64,000 bases of DNA from Trichostrongylus colubriformis (GCA_963978905.1 OZ022257.1:6272965-6336964), one strand, 5' to 3'; shown: positions 11,002 through 23,864, numbered from the stretch's first letter. The notes: generated by a model from the sequence alone, not told the origin. Program-made: numbers and translations.

Positions 11002-11487
11002 TTGTCTTGCGTAACTACTTCCGCATTCCCACAGTTTCGTGCATCCAGTTCAGGTATTCAATCTAATTGTTGTCAATTAAGTTCAATTACGGGTTGACTA
11101 TTACACCGACCAATTTGGTTACGATACGTCATCTGTATCTTTGTACATAATTGACAGACCATGTTCGTATCACACCTACAGTCTCATTGGTACGCGGTAT
11201 TTTTTCCTCTATTTTAGCTGCAAAATCAAAAATCTAACAAATGGAAATTGGATACTTCATTCGTAAACACCGAAAGCGTATGATAAATTGAAAGTTGCTT
11301 GAGCACCTAAAACCTATTACTTCACAAAAATGATGAATAGTAAAGCTTTACTTCTCTCAGAAGACGGATACAGCATAAATAAGACTGAAAACTTCAAAGT
11401 GAAGTGATTTCTCATTTGATCTCACATGAGATATAGCACATAACACCAATCAACTGGTAGCGTTATTATACACATGACATTTATCTA
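11002..11487. other. Spacer, nothing recognised
   Basis: AT-rich sequence without an open frame worth reporting. Confidence 0.5.
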
Positions 11488-12157
11488 CAGGGGGTGCCAA
11501 AAAATAAAGTAATTTTGCTCACGGCTCAGATCTGCCTAGTATACAAAACATAGGGAAAAAAAGAGATAAGAGTAATGGGGCAAAATATTCCCGAAATGCT
11601 CCTCTGAAAACAGGACCAGGCTGAGACTCACTACTTTCGCCTTCCTCAAAATACGTAGCCTTCAGTCGGCGCAGTCGGGTTTCAGAGCACCTTCGGCATC
11701 AAGGTCCGCTGAAAGTGGAGCCAGCTTCCGTGGTAAGACTTTTGTGAGAGGCTTCCGCCCTTCGGTTCATAGTGTCATAGAGCCCTTGCTGCTGACCGGA
11801 ATTATCATTTTTCATGCCTTAAACCTGCCTCACGAGGGGGTTCGATGGTAATGTTCTGGCTCTCGCAAACGAAGGGCGCTGGGAACCCGAAAAAAACGGA
11901 GTGTTTGAGCACGGACCTTAGCAAAGTTGTGAACGAGGGCGACGAATTTTCGGCTTCTGCCGAGATGAGGTGACATACCTTGTTCACTCGGAATAAGCTC
12001 CCATTCCTGCTCGTGCAGAAGGCTGTTACGGAAAATAGTGATAGAGTCAGACCCGCTCTTCACTTTTGGGATGATAATACCTGGGCAGAATTTGCCGAAA
12101 TTCGACAAAAGTAGGGTTGAAAGTGGAGGAGGAAAATTAATTTTTTGACACCCCCTG
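11488..12157. mobile_element. Tc1-type non-autonomous element, copy A
   Basis: A 670-bp element with inverted ends CAGGGGGTGCCAAAAAA and CAGGGGGTGTCAAAAAA, flanked by TA at 11486-11487 and 12158-12159. The CAG...CCAAAAA ends resemble those of Tc1. The interior shows no transposase. It is related over most of its length, in opposite orientation, to the element at 53532-54260. Confidence 0.88.
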
Positions 12158-13057
12158 TATTACCTATCTTTTGACAGAGGTAAGGCGAAATGAGAACATG
12201 TAGTGGAATTGGCCGATCGTAAGTGAATAAATATTCCCGTAACCGAAAAACAAAAACAAAAAAATTCCGCTTGAGCAATTTTGTTCAAAAAATCGCAAAC
12301 TAATGCAATAACGTTGCTTTTATAATTACTATTAGGATGCTGAGTTATGGGCAAAAGCTTCGGTGCCGGACGGGACCGAAACATCAAAATTATCAAAATC
12401 AGTTGCTTTTATAATTATTTAAAAAGCAGGGATTTGGGAGTACAATGCTTCCCTTCTGTATGGTCCCCGACGTCGGTGCCCAGCAGTTTGGAGGTAACCC
12501 TCATAATAAAAGACAAAGGAATCAATCTAGCCCGCAAAAAATATGAGATCCTTGTGTACTACAGAGGTTGAAACAGCTGCAAGCGAAAACAAAATCTGAA
12601 AATCGGTTTAGCGCCTGTCAGAAGCACGCGGCCTCTCTCTACACCCCAGCAGGCCGGAAGCACGGCGGTGCACCCCTGCGCGGGGAATACGTCTTAGAAA
12701 ATTGCGGGGAGGTATCCTAGACACTTAAATGTTACTGGGCTTGGAAAAGAGCAAGTGACAAACTATGGGCTGAGGCTCACCACATCAAAGTAGCATATAA
12801 CATTACTAATTCAAAAATATGCCTAACCACCTTCAGTGACATGTTAGTAGCTGACACTCCCGTTCCCTGCATCATTAGAACGTACGCAAAGTCATTCAGC
12901 GTGTTCAGCCAAGCGGAATACAAGAATGACATTGTGATTATTCCTCACAAAGAATGGGTGTACTACTCAGAGAAACAGAACACATGGGCATTGCACTGTA
13001 AGCGCAAAACTCTGATTCAACAAAAAGACCATATCAATTCAACAAAAAATACTGCTC
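12158..13057. other. Spacer downstream of the PLD-like gene
   Basis: No gene is supported. The block near 12340-12372 (GAGTTATGGGCAAAAGCTTC) repeats one at 36726 and is probably a degenerate copy of the same tRNA-derived repeat. The 87-codon plus-strand frame at 12841-13104 overlaps the 3' end of the PLD-like gene and is probably chance. Confidence 0.5.
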
Positions 13058-16000
13058 TCAAAGAACAGATGCGTACGGTGAATTCCAGTCCCTATCAAAA
13101 ATAGCCTGCAATTGCTTAACAACGCCTTTTCCCTCATGATTGGACATGGCAACACCCACGCCTGCGGTCGTGATGAAATAGTCACCGGCCCAATTCGATG
13201 TTCCTGAAAAATAGATTTCATTACAATTTCACTGGATAAAAGAACCAATGCTGTCGATCCCCATGATCCACAGAGTTCGAATCAAGCAAGATAAACAAAT
13301 CGCGAGACAAAACTCACCAACATACGCAGCTTGATCGGTAACCATGTACTTGTTATGGTTTACACGTGCAAATGGTATTTTTTCTTGTTCAGCAGAAGAC
13401 GGCACGGTGAACAATTTCTTAAAAGAAGAAGAAAATGTCAATAACTACAATATAAGGCGATTGAATGAGAGCACGCTTTGTTGAATGACTAAGATTCCAA
13501 CAAATGGCAATCGAAGTTTGGTAAAGCTGCAGGAAAGACAAATACCACAAAAGACTACTTATATTTCGAAATTTTACACGCTTTCGTAAGTAGCGCGCTA
13601 GCTGAGAGCGCGAGTTTCATGCCATAATCCGCGCTGCACCCTCACTTCGTAGAAACCATCCACAATGAATGAGCAGAGTGGTCCCTGAACAAATGGAACC
13701 TTAATAAACTAACCACGCTGATGTCTCCTCCACCGTTCCGTGATTTCTTAGGAAGACCATCATTGATGGCGACGAGACTTCTAAGAAACGCTAGTTCAGC
13801 AGGTCGAGAGTGGTTCCATTGGCTGACTAGGAGCTTCACCGATACACCACGAAAAGCAGCTGAGCGAAGCGCATCGTCAATATCGGGCCAGTAGCTGGAA
13901 GAAACACTGGATATCCTGGGTAATCATGTAATTTGATATTGTGGCTATCTTTTATTGCTGTCTCCTATTTACTATTTACCAGTAGGCAGTAGCTGGAAGA
14001 AACACTGGATATCCTGAGTAATCATATCATTTGATACTATGGCTATCTTTTATTGCTGTCTCATAGTTACTATTAACCAGATTAATAGAAGGTGAACGCG
14101 AGAACAGGGACGAGATTGTGCTATAGATGTGCAGAGCCCTTCTATTCGATCTCACATATAATACCTCAATAAAAATGTAAAACAAACCTATTATCATGTT
14201 CCATGTACAATGTTTGCGGGATAAGATCCATGACAGAAACACAAACGCTACGATGCGCAGATGAAATCAGCGTGATAATCGTATCTAAGTCGTGCTCCCG
14301 TCCGTTTGGATTGAATGGCGCAGGAGAACTCTTGAATAATGGTCATGAAGTGATGCAAAAAGGATCTTTGACTGGAAAATCAAAAAGCTACTGCCTGGTT
14401 TCACGTGTCTAACTGCTTTTATTCGTAATTCAGAGCAACTACAAGTTGCCCAAAAGCATTCTATACAGCAGAGAGTGCGCTGAACTCAAGTAGAAGAGAA
14501 CGCATGGTAAAAGCCAACGCGCGCTCCTGATTAGCTTGCAGGTACCTGACTAGTAGCTCTCGAAAAATGTGTTGGTCAAAGGACAATCTTGCCAATGAAT
14601 TGCAAACGGAGCAGTGATCACACTAAGACCAGGGCGTACCTGCCAAAAGCTGTGCTATGCTACAACATGTAGTCACAGTCAATAACACCAAATCCCGATC
14701 CCAGGCTTGCTCTGAACCTTCGAAATCGTGGAAAATGAAACTTACGGATAAGAAAACGTCGGTATTCACTCCGCTCCAATTTAACTCCATCGGTGACTTG
14801 TAATTAAAAGAAGTCTTGAGGCAAGCAGGCCATTTCGAAGGGATCTCAGCGTCATTCTGAAAGATGGAAACCAGGAGAAAACTTTATGGGTAAGAATTAT
14901 CAGTACCTGTCCAAGGTACCAATACACAGCGAAAATTCGGTGTAGGTCAGCCGCCAAGCACGGACAGTCTCGCATGTATAGACCGAGCTCTTTCACCTGA
15001 AGGGAAACAATCACAAAGAGAGATGCAAAAATTAGGTCTGCGACAAACCTCTGCCAATGATTTCCAGTCCATATTCGCTGAACCTATATAGACATGAGTC
15101 ATATCCACTATAATAAATTTGGTATGCAGAACTCCAGAACCCATTAATTTTGTGAAATTGAGAGTGCGGACCTGAAAGAAAAAATTATGCCAACATTAAA
15201 ATAAAGACATCTAATCACCGACTGAGCCTACACACCCTAGCTAGTCCTTGATCAGCCAACCATTTGGAGTCGTTGTTGTCTGATACGCCTTTGCTAATGT
15301 CTTGAGCAATTTGAATCTATAAATCGAACAATTTCACCAAACCTGTCGATGACGGCCAACTGCTCATGAAGTTAGAAAGTAAGAAAAATGCCACTTACAT
15401 CCACTCCTCGGCTTCCTGCATCTATGAGTTCAGAAAAGACCTGTCGACCATATTCCGCTGTAGGATACGCCGATGAGTTCAAATTCCAGTAGAAAGCAGC
15501 TATATGGATAGTGCGATTCGCAGAACTGAGTAATTCCAACCAAGCCTCATGAGTACGTCGATTTACTGGACCTTCAGTGAAATTTAACCCAGTGGGAATG
15601 CTTTCAACATATTCCACCCTGTAGAAATAATAACATTCAAAATTTCCCATAAAAACTAAATAATCGACTGTGCACTCACCTACAGGATTTGCTACACCTG
15701 CTGCAAGCTTCTGGAGTGACCGAAAGAATGCCCATTTGGGGATCAGTGATCGAAACGATCCCCACTTTTGAAATTGATGCCCAAGATGACAGAATACGAA
15801 AAAGAAGGATAAGAGCGATGAATAAAGCAATCATATTGAGTAGGTGCGATCTGCAACAAAAGAAAATCACTGACTACATTTTCTAAGAGACTGTCCTTCA
15901 TGCAAACCACAGGACATTCCATCCAAATAGATTTAATTTATAGTGGGGTACCATCTGAGGATAATCTAACCTCTTCAGCTAAGAGACAACTCTGAAAACA

Positions 16001-17516
16001 TCTCTTTCGATGAATTTACAAAAATATAGGGTTTACTTTAAAACACCATGCGGCTACAGGAAGAGGGGAGCATTGCTAATGGATCTAAACCAATAACCCA
16101 ATCACATCCAGCCATAAAGCTGATACGAAGAAATGAATGTGAGCCAGGAAGGTGAATGTTATCCGTTCTAGAAGACAAAAGACTCCAGGGTGAACGAACT
16201 ACTTCTATCTACCCTCCCATAGCATGAGAATGGCGTGAAATCATCTACGGAACGTACCTTCCTCTAGTCACATTTTCAGCATGTGATTCTCCTTGGGTGT
16301 ATTCCTGCAAAAAAAGCCTAATTTGAATTCTAGCCACATTTCTATTTATAAATTTGTTCTAGTAAATAAATTAGAGATATTTCGTTTGTATATTCATTCA
16401 TATCTTTTTGTGCGGATTTCGATTCAACATATAGCGCAGCACTCAGCTCTATACTAACCATTCCAATTACCTTCCCTAGTTACACCTACACAAGTACATT
16501 GACGGCGCTTGCGAACTCATATGGGTAAGCGATTACACGCCGCCTTGGAAACGACGTAGACTGGCACTCAGTCCCAGACAGTAGATTGTCAAGATGGAAA
16601 TAGGCTTTTGATATCTTCCAACGGATCAATAACCAATTGCAAAACGTTCATCTATCATGACACTTCACTAGCAACTCCACTGCAGTATTACCGAATTTTT
16701 CTTGCGATATGCAAGTACAAACCGGTTTTATCAATCGGATCGCACATTTTATTACCGACATTACATGAAGTTCTGATAAATATTACACTCGTAATTTCCA
16801 AAATTCTCCTTCGATTAAGATAATAAGAGGTTTCTTCATGATCTTTATTTACTTCCAGCTCTCGACGTTCTCCAGCTCACGTTGCCCCTGTTACGATTCA
16901 CCTGTCTTGTATGCACAGATTGTTTTTTTTAGTATTGTTGCTTAATCATACCTGTTCCGTGTTCCGTATGACGAATGGTTTTCTTTGATTGGCCTTAGCA
17001 ATGTAATAAATATGATTCCTTTCGTTTTTGTCGATTCATGTTTTATTTTTTAAACACATGATCACTTATTTACTGATATTGTTTCTTCATTACCACATAA
17101 ATTATTACTATCACTACTTATTATTACTAGGAACATTACTGGACACGAGAAAGGAGCACGGTGAGTGCACAAGGTCTGTCAGCAGACATCCTAGTCTACT
17201 ACTTGTGCAAAAAAGCTAAATGTTACGCTTTTCAGCTCCCACGGAGCCAGCACTCACTATGTCTCGGTGATATAACATACTTCAAAAACCGTCAAAAAAC
17301 GATAGTTAAACAATCAAATAGGTGGACTTAAATTTCACTAAGTTTTAACATCAATAAAACGGAAAGCAACATTTTCCACCTTCAACTATACATTAACTAC
17401 CATCCATTCAAATCAAAAAACCCAAACTATTTCTTTGAAGCCTCATTAACAGCTGGTGAAGAAGGAAAGATGGGCACCTTCCGATCCACTAGTCGAATCT
17501 GGTGTCCTGGTGGCAT
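13058..17516 (-). CDS. PLD3/PLD4-like membrane-anchored HKD protein, 12 exons, 492 aa
   Basis: Belongs to the PLD3/PLD4 branch of the phospholipase D superfamily: type II membrane proteins of ER and endolysosomes whose mammalian members act as 5'-3' exonucleases. Exons: 17516-17451 (tentative), 16304-16258, 15850-15680, 15618-15399, 15316-15236, 15171-15049, 14996-14907, 14856-14746, 14330-14188, 13894-13714, 13417-13318, 13203-13058. All junctions keep frame. A signal-anchor TM lies at residues 41-58 ([14 protein letters not shown]). A lumenal CSRCSKSCR and [10 protein letters not shown] opening follow at about 88-106. HKD motif 1 is HTKFIIVD (H211, K213, D218) followed by [14 protein letters not shown] motif 2 is HNKYMVTD (H432, K434, D439) followed by [18 protein letters not shown] and YWPDID are family signatures. 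Both catalytic motifs are complete, and the length matches human PLD3 (about 490 aa). The first exon ([13 protein letters not shown]..., 22 codons) is inferred from frame and length only; a candidate trans-splice acceptor lies just before it. The rest is firm. Confidence 0.92.
13891..14085. repeat. 98-bp tandem duplication copying a splice acceptor
   Basis: GTAGCTGGAAGAAACACTGG occurs at 13891 and again at 13989, and similarity continues for about 90 bp. The first copy contains the 3' splice site of exon 10 of the PLD-like gene. The second lies inside the preceding intron. Confidence 0.85.
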
Positions 17517-19090
17517 TCCTAGAACTACGATACACCAATTATACCCCACACAAACCCGTATCGAAGATTTTTACACCATATACAAATAAAATCAGAAATA
17601 TGACTGAACATCACTAACTCACATAAGACAACCATCAATGTTTATTAAATTACAACATTATATTAGATTCTCGCTGATAAGAAACAAAGATGAATGAGGT
17701 TCAAGGAGACGTTTACGTTTTTGTTCTAATCACACATGAAAATGGTACAAAATGTGAATATGAGTGCAAAATACTCTAACTATCGCACACTGAAGAACTT
17801 AAATGGCAACGGTCTACTCTACAAACTTCGAATAAGCTTACTTATACAAGAATATATAACAGTAGCACAGAGGAAACAACTTCAGTACAGGAGAAACAAC
17901 TATAAAAACGACCCATCCAGGAAATCGAATGTTTTTTCGTAAAATGGTGCGTGAACATCAACTGCACCAACTGTGCGAAAAAAAATGGTAGTGAAATGTC
18001 ACGCTGATTACAACAGAGGAGAAAAAATCAAACTAGTACGAAGTGACCGCAGATTGCTCGAGATTTAAGTTCGTAAATGGATTCTTACTATGGGCTTCTA
18101 CCGAAAAACTACCACTTCCAAGGAATGGGTGCACTCCTAGAGTATTTCGACGAGATGGCTCATTTCCAACACAGGCACTAATACACATGCAATACTTGTG
18201 CTCTTGCCAAAACGGCGAAATGAATCAGAAAAATCATGAGACCTGGATAAATCTGCAACGGCTATATGTACAACAACAAAGCGTGTGATTTGATATCCAT
18301 GATAGACCCTCATGACCCGCGCTGTCATCTTTTACGCCACACATCTAATGAGTGTTCCAATGAACCATTCAACGCAGAGAATCATGAGGTTAGACATGAA
18401 CCACAGTATTTCTCATCCCAGAAACAGACCGAATTAGGAATCAAATGCAAACTGTTTCGATCATATCAACAACGCACACTGATAAAAAGAGGAGTACCTG
18501 GCAGAGATAATACAGATATTAAATGAGACTAATCCGCATAACAAAGGGATCAGAAGCCGAAATATGTGTGGACAACTCCAGACCCTGAAATGCACATTTT
18601 TAGCAACATCAAAAATCGGCGAAATTCGACTGATAAAACAACAGCAACGGCCACTCAGATCGAGGAATGATTTTCGCAAGACTTTCCAGCCAGGGTAATC
18701 TATGATTCTACGTGCTTTACCACCATTACTGATACCAGTGTCATTCGGTGCCAAAGCTTTTTCACATAATTCTCAAAATTTACAGAGGATACAAACATGG
18801 CTTCACTTCTCGGCGTCGGTTCACTAATTGTAAGATACCAAATGGCAAAAAAAGACAGAAATACACGCCATGCCGGCGCGAAAATGCCTCAGCATCAAAA
18901 CGACTGCTGAAATATATGAAGAAAATGATAAGAATGCCGATTAGCGTTCGGAAACAAAAAAGATGTTATTCGTTATGAAGACCCTGGATAACATCCACCG
19001 GAGCAATCATTTTTAATATACTTGATTCTCTGGGTTTGTTGTGGTCGAGTAGCTAATATCCGAAAACCACTTTCTTTGTTAGGCGCCAAA
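17517..19090. other. Intergenic region between the PLD-like and RG/AT-hook genes
   Basis: About 1.6 kb, AT-rich, with small overlapping open frames on both strands and no recognisable domain. Both flanking genes point the same way, but this gap is too long for a typical nematode operon. Confidence 0.5.
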
Positions 19091-19096
19091 TTTATT
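19091..19096 (-). terminator. Polyadenylation signal AATAAA of the RG/AT-hook gene
   Basis: AATAAA on the minus strand, 37 nt beyond the TAA stop at 19135-19133: the spacing expected of a short nematode 3'UTR. Confidence 0.7.
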
Positions 19097-19132
19097 GATA
19101 TTTTTTCAGAAACTCACCACCAAAATTGGCTC

Positions 19133-22100
19133 TTAATCATCAGCAGCTCGTCCCCTTTTTTTGGGTGGTAAGTTGTGGTCAACACCAGCTCCTCGTTTCT
19201 TAGAAGGCATCACCTGTAATCAAACTATGCTCGCTGCAAAAATCTCAACATGAGGATACACTAGGCAAACGATAGCTGCAAGGAGCAAAAAAAGGGCAAG
19301 CTCAATCCGCGCCACTACAAAACCTTGAACAGAAATTATGGCATCCTCCAAATATAACAGGCGTTTATACAATGATCAAAACAGAAAGGACATTCGGAAT
19401 GGTTGCCCTACTCGAACAACATTCGAAGTCCGTAATGAACTACACTACATACCTCGTCGCCACTCCCTGCTTCTTCTGCGTCAGATTTAGAGTCATCGAA
19501 AACCATTTCATTGTCATCGTCATCCTCAGAGTCTTCGTGGCCCTTCAATATTAGATATTGATGTTGTGTAAAAAGAACTTCGATTATCAAAAATACCTTG
19601 CGTGCACCGGTTGCCCCTCCCCTGCCACGACCGCGGCCCCTTCCGCGACCACGACCTCGTGCTGCACCACGCTTCTTTTTCGCACCGAATTCCTGAATGA
19701 AAAATTATGAAAAACTAGTCAACAATGACAGAAGAGGAAACACCTCTTACCACGTCATCATCATCGCTTGCAGGCTGGTCGCTGTCAGTATCTGAAGCCT
19801 TTTTCCCCCGACCTCTACCTCTTCCTCGTCCACCACGTCCGCGTCCACTCTGAAAGCAAGCAGCTTATCTTACGATTATAATCGTAACGTAGAAACTGGG
19901 AAGAATATCTGGTCCCATCGGAAAGTAAGTCGCTTTGTACGAAAAAATGCGCTCTTACTGTCACATCCACCCTGCCCTTCACAGCTCAGCATTCGCTTAC
20001 AAAGGCTCCAAACATATTCCCTATATTCTTGCCGTGAGGAACCACTCCTTTCTACAGGGAGAATTCATTTCTACACGAAAAGTAACGAGCGACTCACACG
20101 GAACAACTTTCCGGGTATTTCGTCATCCACTTCAGCAAGAACAGTGGAAGTATCAGGATTCGCATAATCGACGCGTGTAGAAGTAGAACGACGAGGGCGT
20201 GATGAAGCTATTGATGATGGCTAAAAATGGGCAGATCCAAGAAGGCAAGCGTTACAATGAAATTGACATCAGAATGAACTGACCGCATCTTCCGAAGCCG
20301 CAGCAGCTACACGAGGCGTGCGCGGAGTACGCGGAGTAGCAGCAGCCGTTGTTCCAGCAGGCCTTCCACGTCCACGACCGCGACCTAAAGTGATATAACG
20401 TAAAACCAAAAGAATTCCGTGTAAACTAGAAACATTCACGAGCCAGTACCAGTTGAAGAATGCCGCTAAATCTAAGAGCGTGAATGTTATAAACCACACT
20501 GTGCTATCAATTTAAAACCGACCTCGACCTCTGCCTCTTCCCGGAGTTGGAGCAGCAGTCGGCTCAACAGCATCATCCTTCACAGTTTCATTTTCTCCGA
20601 CTGACGTATCCATTTCTTCTGTTTCTTTTGGATGACTCTCCTCCTTTTCCTGAGCATGAGCTTTACTGACAACAATTCAGACAAACTGTAGTGAAATGAC
20701 ACCACTAAACTATGGAGCTCCTCAGTTATGCCACGTCCCCTACTCACAGGCGATCCCCTTATCAGTCTCATAATATTCTTGCATGTGATCAGAGAAGATC
20801 TCCCCCATTTATGCGGCAAACAAAAATGTTCGGAATGAAACAAGCATTTCCTGAATTATGGCTGTCTTGGCGGATCGCACTCCGTTTTCTGCTTGCCCAT
20901 ATACTCACACTATTTTTGCTATTACATAAACAAGCGAAACAATCCCGTTGAACACTTTTCAAGTAACATGTTTTTATATCCCGAATACTACTTATGAGCT
21001 ACATAGCATAGGAAAAGATACCTCCGTGATGGGTTCCTCTTCCTTAGCCGGTGTAGCGGCCTTAGCCTCAAGTTCCTCACCCTTTTCCTTCTTCTCAGCA
21101 TTATCACCTGTTTTCTGAAAAAAACTAAATAGTCAACAAAAAAAAATGGAATAATCCTTGAAGATAGGCACGCACCTCTTTTTCTTTTTCAGTGTTTACC
21201 TCTTCAGCTTTCTGGGCAGCTTCAGCCTCCTTAGCCTGAAATACTACTTCAGAAGCCAGCACTATGCCAACATCTTTGAGATTCACCTTAGCAATTTCCT
21301 CCTCGTCCACCACCTCCCACTTCTCAGTATCACTTTCTGTTTTCTCCTCTTCAGCAGGAGGGACATCACCAGCAGCCTTCGCTTCTGTTGCTTCTGCAGG
21401 CTCAGATGTATCCATAGGCGTTTCTTCCTGATATTCCAAAAATAAATCAAAAAGATAACAGAAGTTCTCACAACTCAAAAGATTAAAGGAGTTCAACGAT
21501 CACGTCCTTTTTGAGATCCGCTGTAAACTTCACAATAAAAGTAGCATCATAACAAATTTGTAAATCTGAGGATAAATAACCGGTTGGCACCCAGTTTGTG
21601 AGAAGCTGCGCAATTCCCGTTACATTGTGTTACTTACGGCGATTCCAAGCTTTAAAAGTTCAATAATCGCGTCCTTTTTTGAAATCCGCTGCCAACTCAC
21701 AATAAAAGAAGCATCATAACACATTTGTAAATTTGGGGATAGATAATGGCTAGCACCCACTTCCTGAAAAGTTGCATCATTCCCTTTACACTGTGTTACT
21801 TACTTACTGCGATTCCATCCTTTTAGGAAAAAAAGCATTCGTCAAAGATAAGAATTACCCGTTTTTCCTCTGTGTCTCCCACTGCGGGTTCGGCGGCTGG
21901 AACTGGATCTGACGGCTTTTGACTATCTACGGAAGCTTCAGGATGGCCGTTGGAATCTCCATTGGGAAAAGATGACTCTTTAGGTTGGACTGCATCAGTA
22001 TCATGTTCTGAAAATGACGTTTAGAAATCAGTTCGGAAAAGATCATGCAAAGATGCGAAAGACGTCAAAAAACAGCTTCAATATTTCCTAGAGGTCGAAA

Positions 22101-22682
22101 CTCTTCCCTCCCCAGATTCAGCCTAATGCATGTTGATCCAAAAAGGACAGAATGAATGTCAAGCCAAGTTTTGGTTGAACTACTTCAGATCCATGCTTTC
22201 ACAACTGACCCTGCCTCGCGGCGAGATTACACGAAACTGGGCTTTATCCATTTTTTACCGCTCCAACATGATTGAAGCAGGCGAATAGTAGCATGAGCCC
22301 TTACATGATAATAATAACCACAAGAGCTTTCAGAACTACGTACGTTTCAACTAACTGATACAACATAACAACCTTTAATGTAGACGCAACACCGCACTTA
22401 CTCTTTACTCTCAGTAGAACCCACACTGATGTTACACCTCGAGATTTATTGCGAGACAGAAAGAAATGCAAACGTCACTACACCGAGTGTACAAAACAAA
22501 AACGGAAAAATAAAAGCAAAAAAAACTGTATAAGAAAAGCACAAACTAAGTTGCCACAACGAATGGAAGCCTAGACTCGAATAAAGCATATACCTACCTG
22601 CTTGCTCTTTGACTGGTGTTGTGGATTTTTGAACAACATCCTCAGTAGCGTTAGCTGCTGGTACTTGTGCTTCTTCGGACAT
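19133..22682 (-). CDS. Acidic RG-tract/AT-hook nuclear protein, 12 exons, 414 aa
   Basis: Family not recognised; composition indicates a chromatin- or RNA-binding nuclear protein. Exons: 22682-22598, 22007-21859, 21427-21287, 21235-21176, 21114-21022, 20649-20523, 20384-20284, 20220-20098, 19849-19751, 19692-19597, 19542-19453, 19213-19133. Frames agree at every junction and total 1245 nt including the stop. Residues 1-212 are acidic and low-complexity, with a possible short motif EKWEVVDEEE around W115 and two MDTS repeats. Residues 213-227 are an RG run ending in the AT-hook core RGRP, followed by three TPR steps (TPRTPRTPR). Two more RG tracts lie at 294-308 and 338-351, separated by Asp/Ser-rich linkers. 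KKKR at 331-334 and the C-terminal PPKKRGR at 404-410 look like nuclear localisation or AT-hook elements. Start: the ATG lies 10 nt after a good acceptor. One intron (21286-21236, 51 nt) is a multiple of three with no stop. It could be an HMG-I-like protein or an RGG protein of other function. Confidence 0.85.
21491..21826. repeat. 167-bp tandem duplication in an intron
   Basis: GTTCAACGATCACGTCC at 21491 and GTTCAATAATCGCGTCC at 21658 start two similar copies that both run to a GCGATTCCA block. They lie in intron 2 of the RG/AT-hook gene. Confidence 0.8.
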
Positions 22683-22688
22683 TACAGG

Positions 22689-22700
22689 GCTACTGCAACG
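22689..22700 (-). promoter_or_regulatory. Possible spliced-leader trans-splice acceptor
   Basis: The minus strand reads CGTTGCAG, with the AG followed by 10 nt and the start ATG of the RG/AT-hook gene. Short leaders of this kind are typical of SL trans-spliced nematode messages. Inference from position only. Confidence 0.45.
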
Positions 22701-23863
22701 AGTAAGGAATTCCCGAAAAATAGCGTAAACAGCAACAAATGAACGAACGCTCTACTCGCGAGAAGTGATAAAACAGCAAATAAACTGCAGTGAAAAAAAA
22801 AAGTACAGAAAAAACCGCGATCCGTTTTAAGCACTGATCAACAAGAACAAACAAATATACGAACATCAATACGGACGCCAAACCAGCCGCAACGCATGGA
22901 CACGCGTGCGCCGAACTGCGCGTCAACTCCCTAGCATTGCCATCGATACGCAGCCACCACTGGCAAATTGCCCGGCAAGGTGGTCTCCATGGTTCCTTGG
23001 CGGTAGTCCATTACAATCACATTGGGAATACCCCGCCAAGCGGGGTTTTTCGGTGGGCGAGGTTTTCGCGTTGTAATCGATAATGTATACCTGCAGGAAA
23101 TGGTTTGTGAGTGGTTGTTTTGCCATGTAATTGCTGTATTATAGAGAAAGAACGACCTTCGTTGGTGTGAACTCATATAATCTATATCCGAAATAAAACT
23201 TTGAACTGGTTGGTAGCGCTGCTTTTACGATTTGTTACACATTTTATTTCCGCTCGGTACGTCGCACTGGCACTTCAATGCCAGCACAGTAGCGGTGAGG
23301 GCTTTTTTCATGTAGACGGAGGAGACAAGAGTTTCAGCCTATGCTCAGGAGAGAAGAAATTTCGAAGTGACTGGAATAGTTGGCATACGCGCGAAGGGTT
23401 TACTCTCGTGACCAGTAGTCTTTAGGCGTGAATCTTCCTTTGTTCTTTTGAATGGGATTTATATTCCTTTTCCCTTCCATTCCAGCGTTTCCAGCGTTTA
23501 TTACATATTAGGATACGATATCCCTTCAAAACACATCAGATTTATACTTTGCAAATGTTGTGCGCAACAAAGATGTGTGTTCCTCGTGTTAGCAGGGCAA
23601 TGATACCAAACATACGATGTCACGTCATAATACGCGCAGTCCTCCTCTTCCAACTTAGACTCAAACTTCGAAGTTATTTCTCAACTTTGAAATTCCAGGA
23701 CGTGCTATGAACTAGTCGAATAGATGAAGCTTGATCAATCTAGATGGGGTTTCATCCAATTTGATCCACGAACCATATTTGTTATGCGAACAATAGATAA
23801 TTAGCCTTTGTGGGCTTTCCCAGGCAATGTAGACGTCATCAATTATCGGTCCTAGACCCATGT
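22701..23863. other. Region upstream of the RG/AT-hook gene
   Basis: No clear gene. A minus-strand frame ending near 22923 follows an acceptor-like CCTGCAG at about 23090-23096 and reads about 55 codons (YIIDYNAKTSPTEKP, then a Cys-rich stretch) without any known family. It overlaps a small CCCCGCCAAGCGGGG hairpin. I treat it as unproven. Confidence 0.35.
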
Positions 23864-23864
23864 A

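Noticed and set aside
13058..22682. PLD-like and RG/AT-hook genes as one operon
   Set aside because: They are on the same strand, but the gap of about 1.6 kb is far larger than typical nematode operon spacing and the upstream gene has its own polyadenylation signal.
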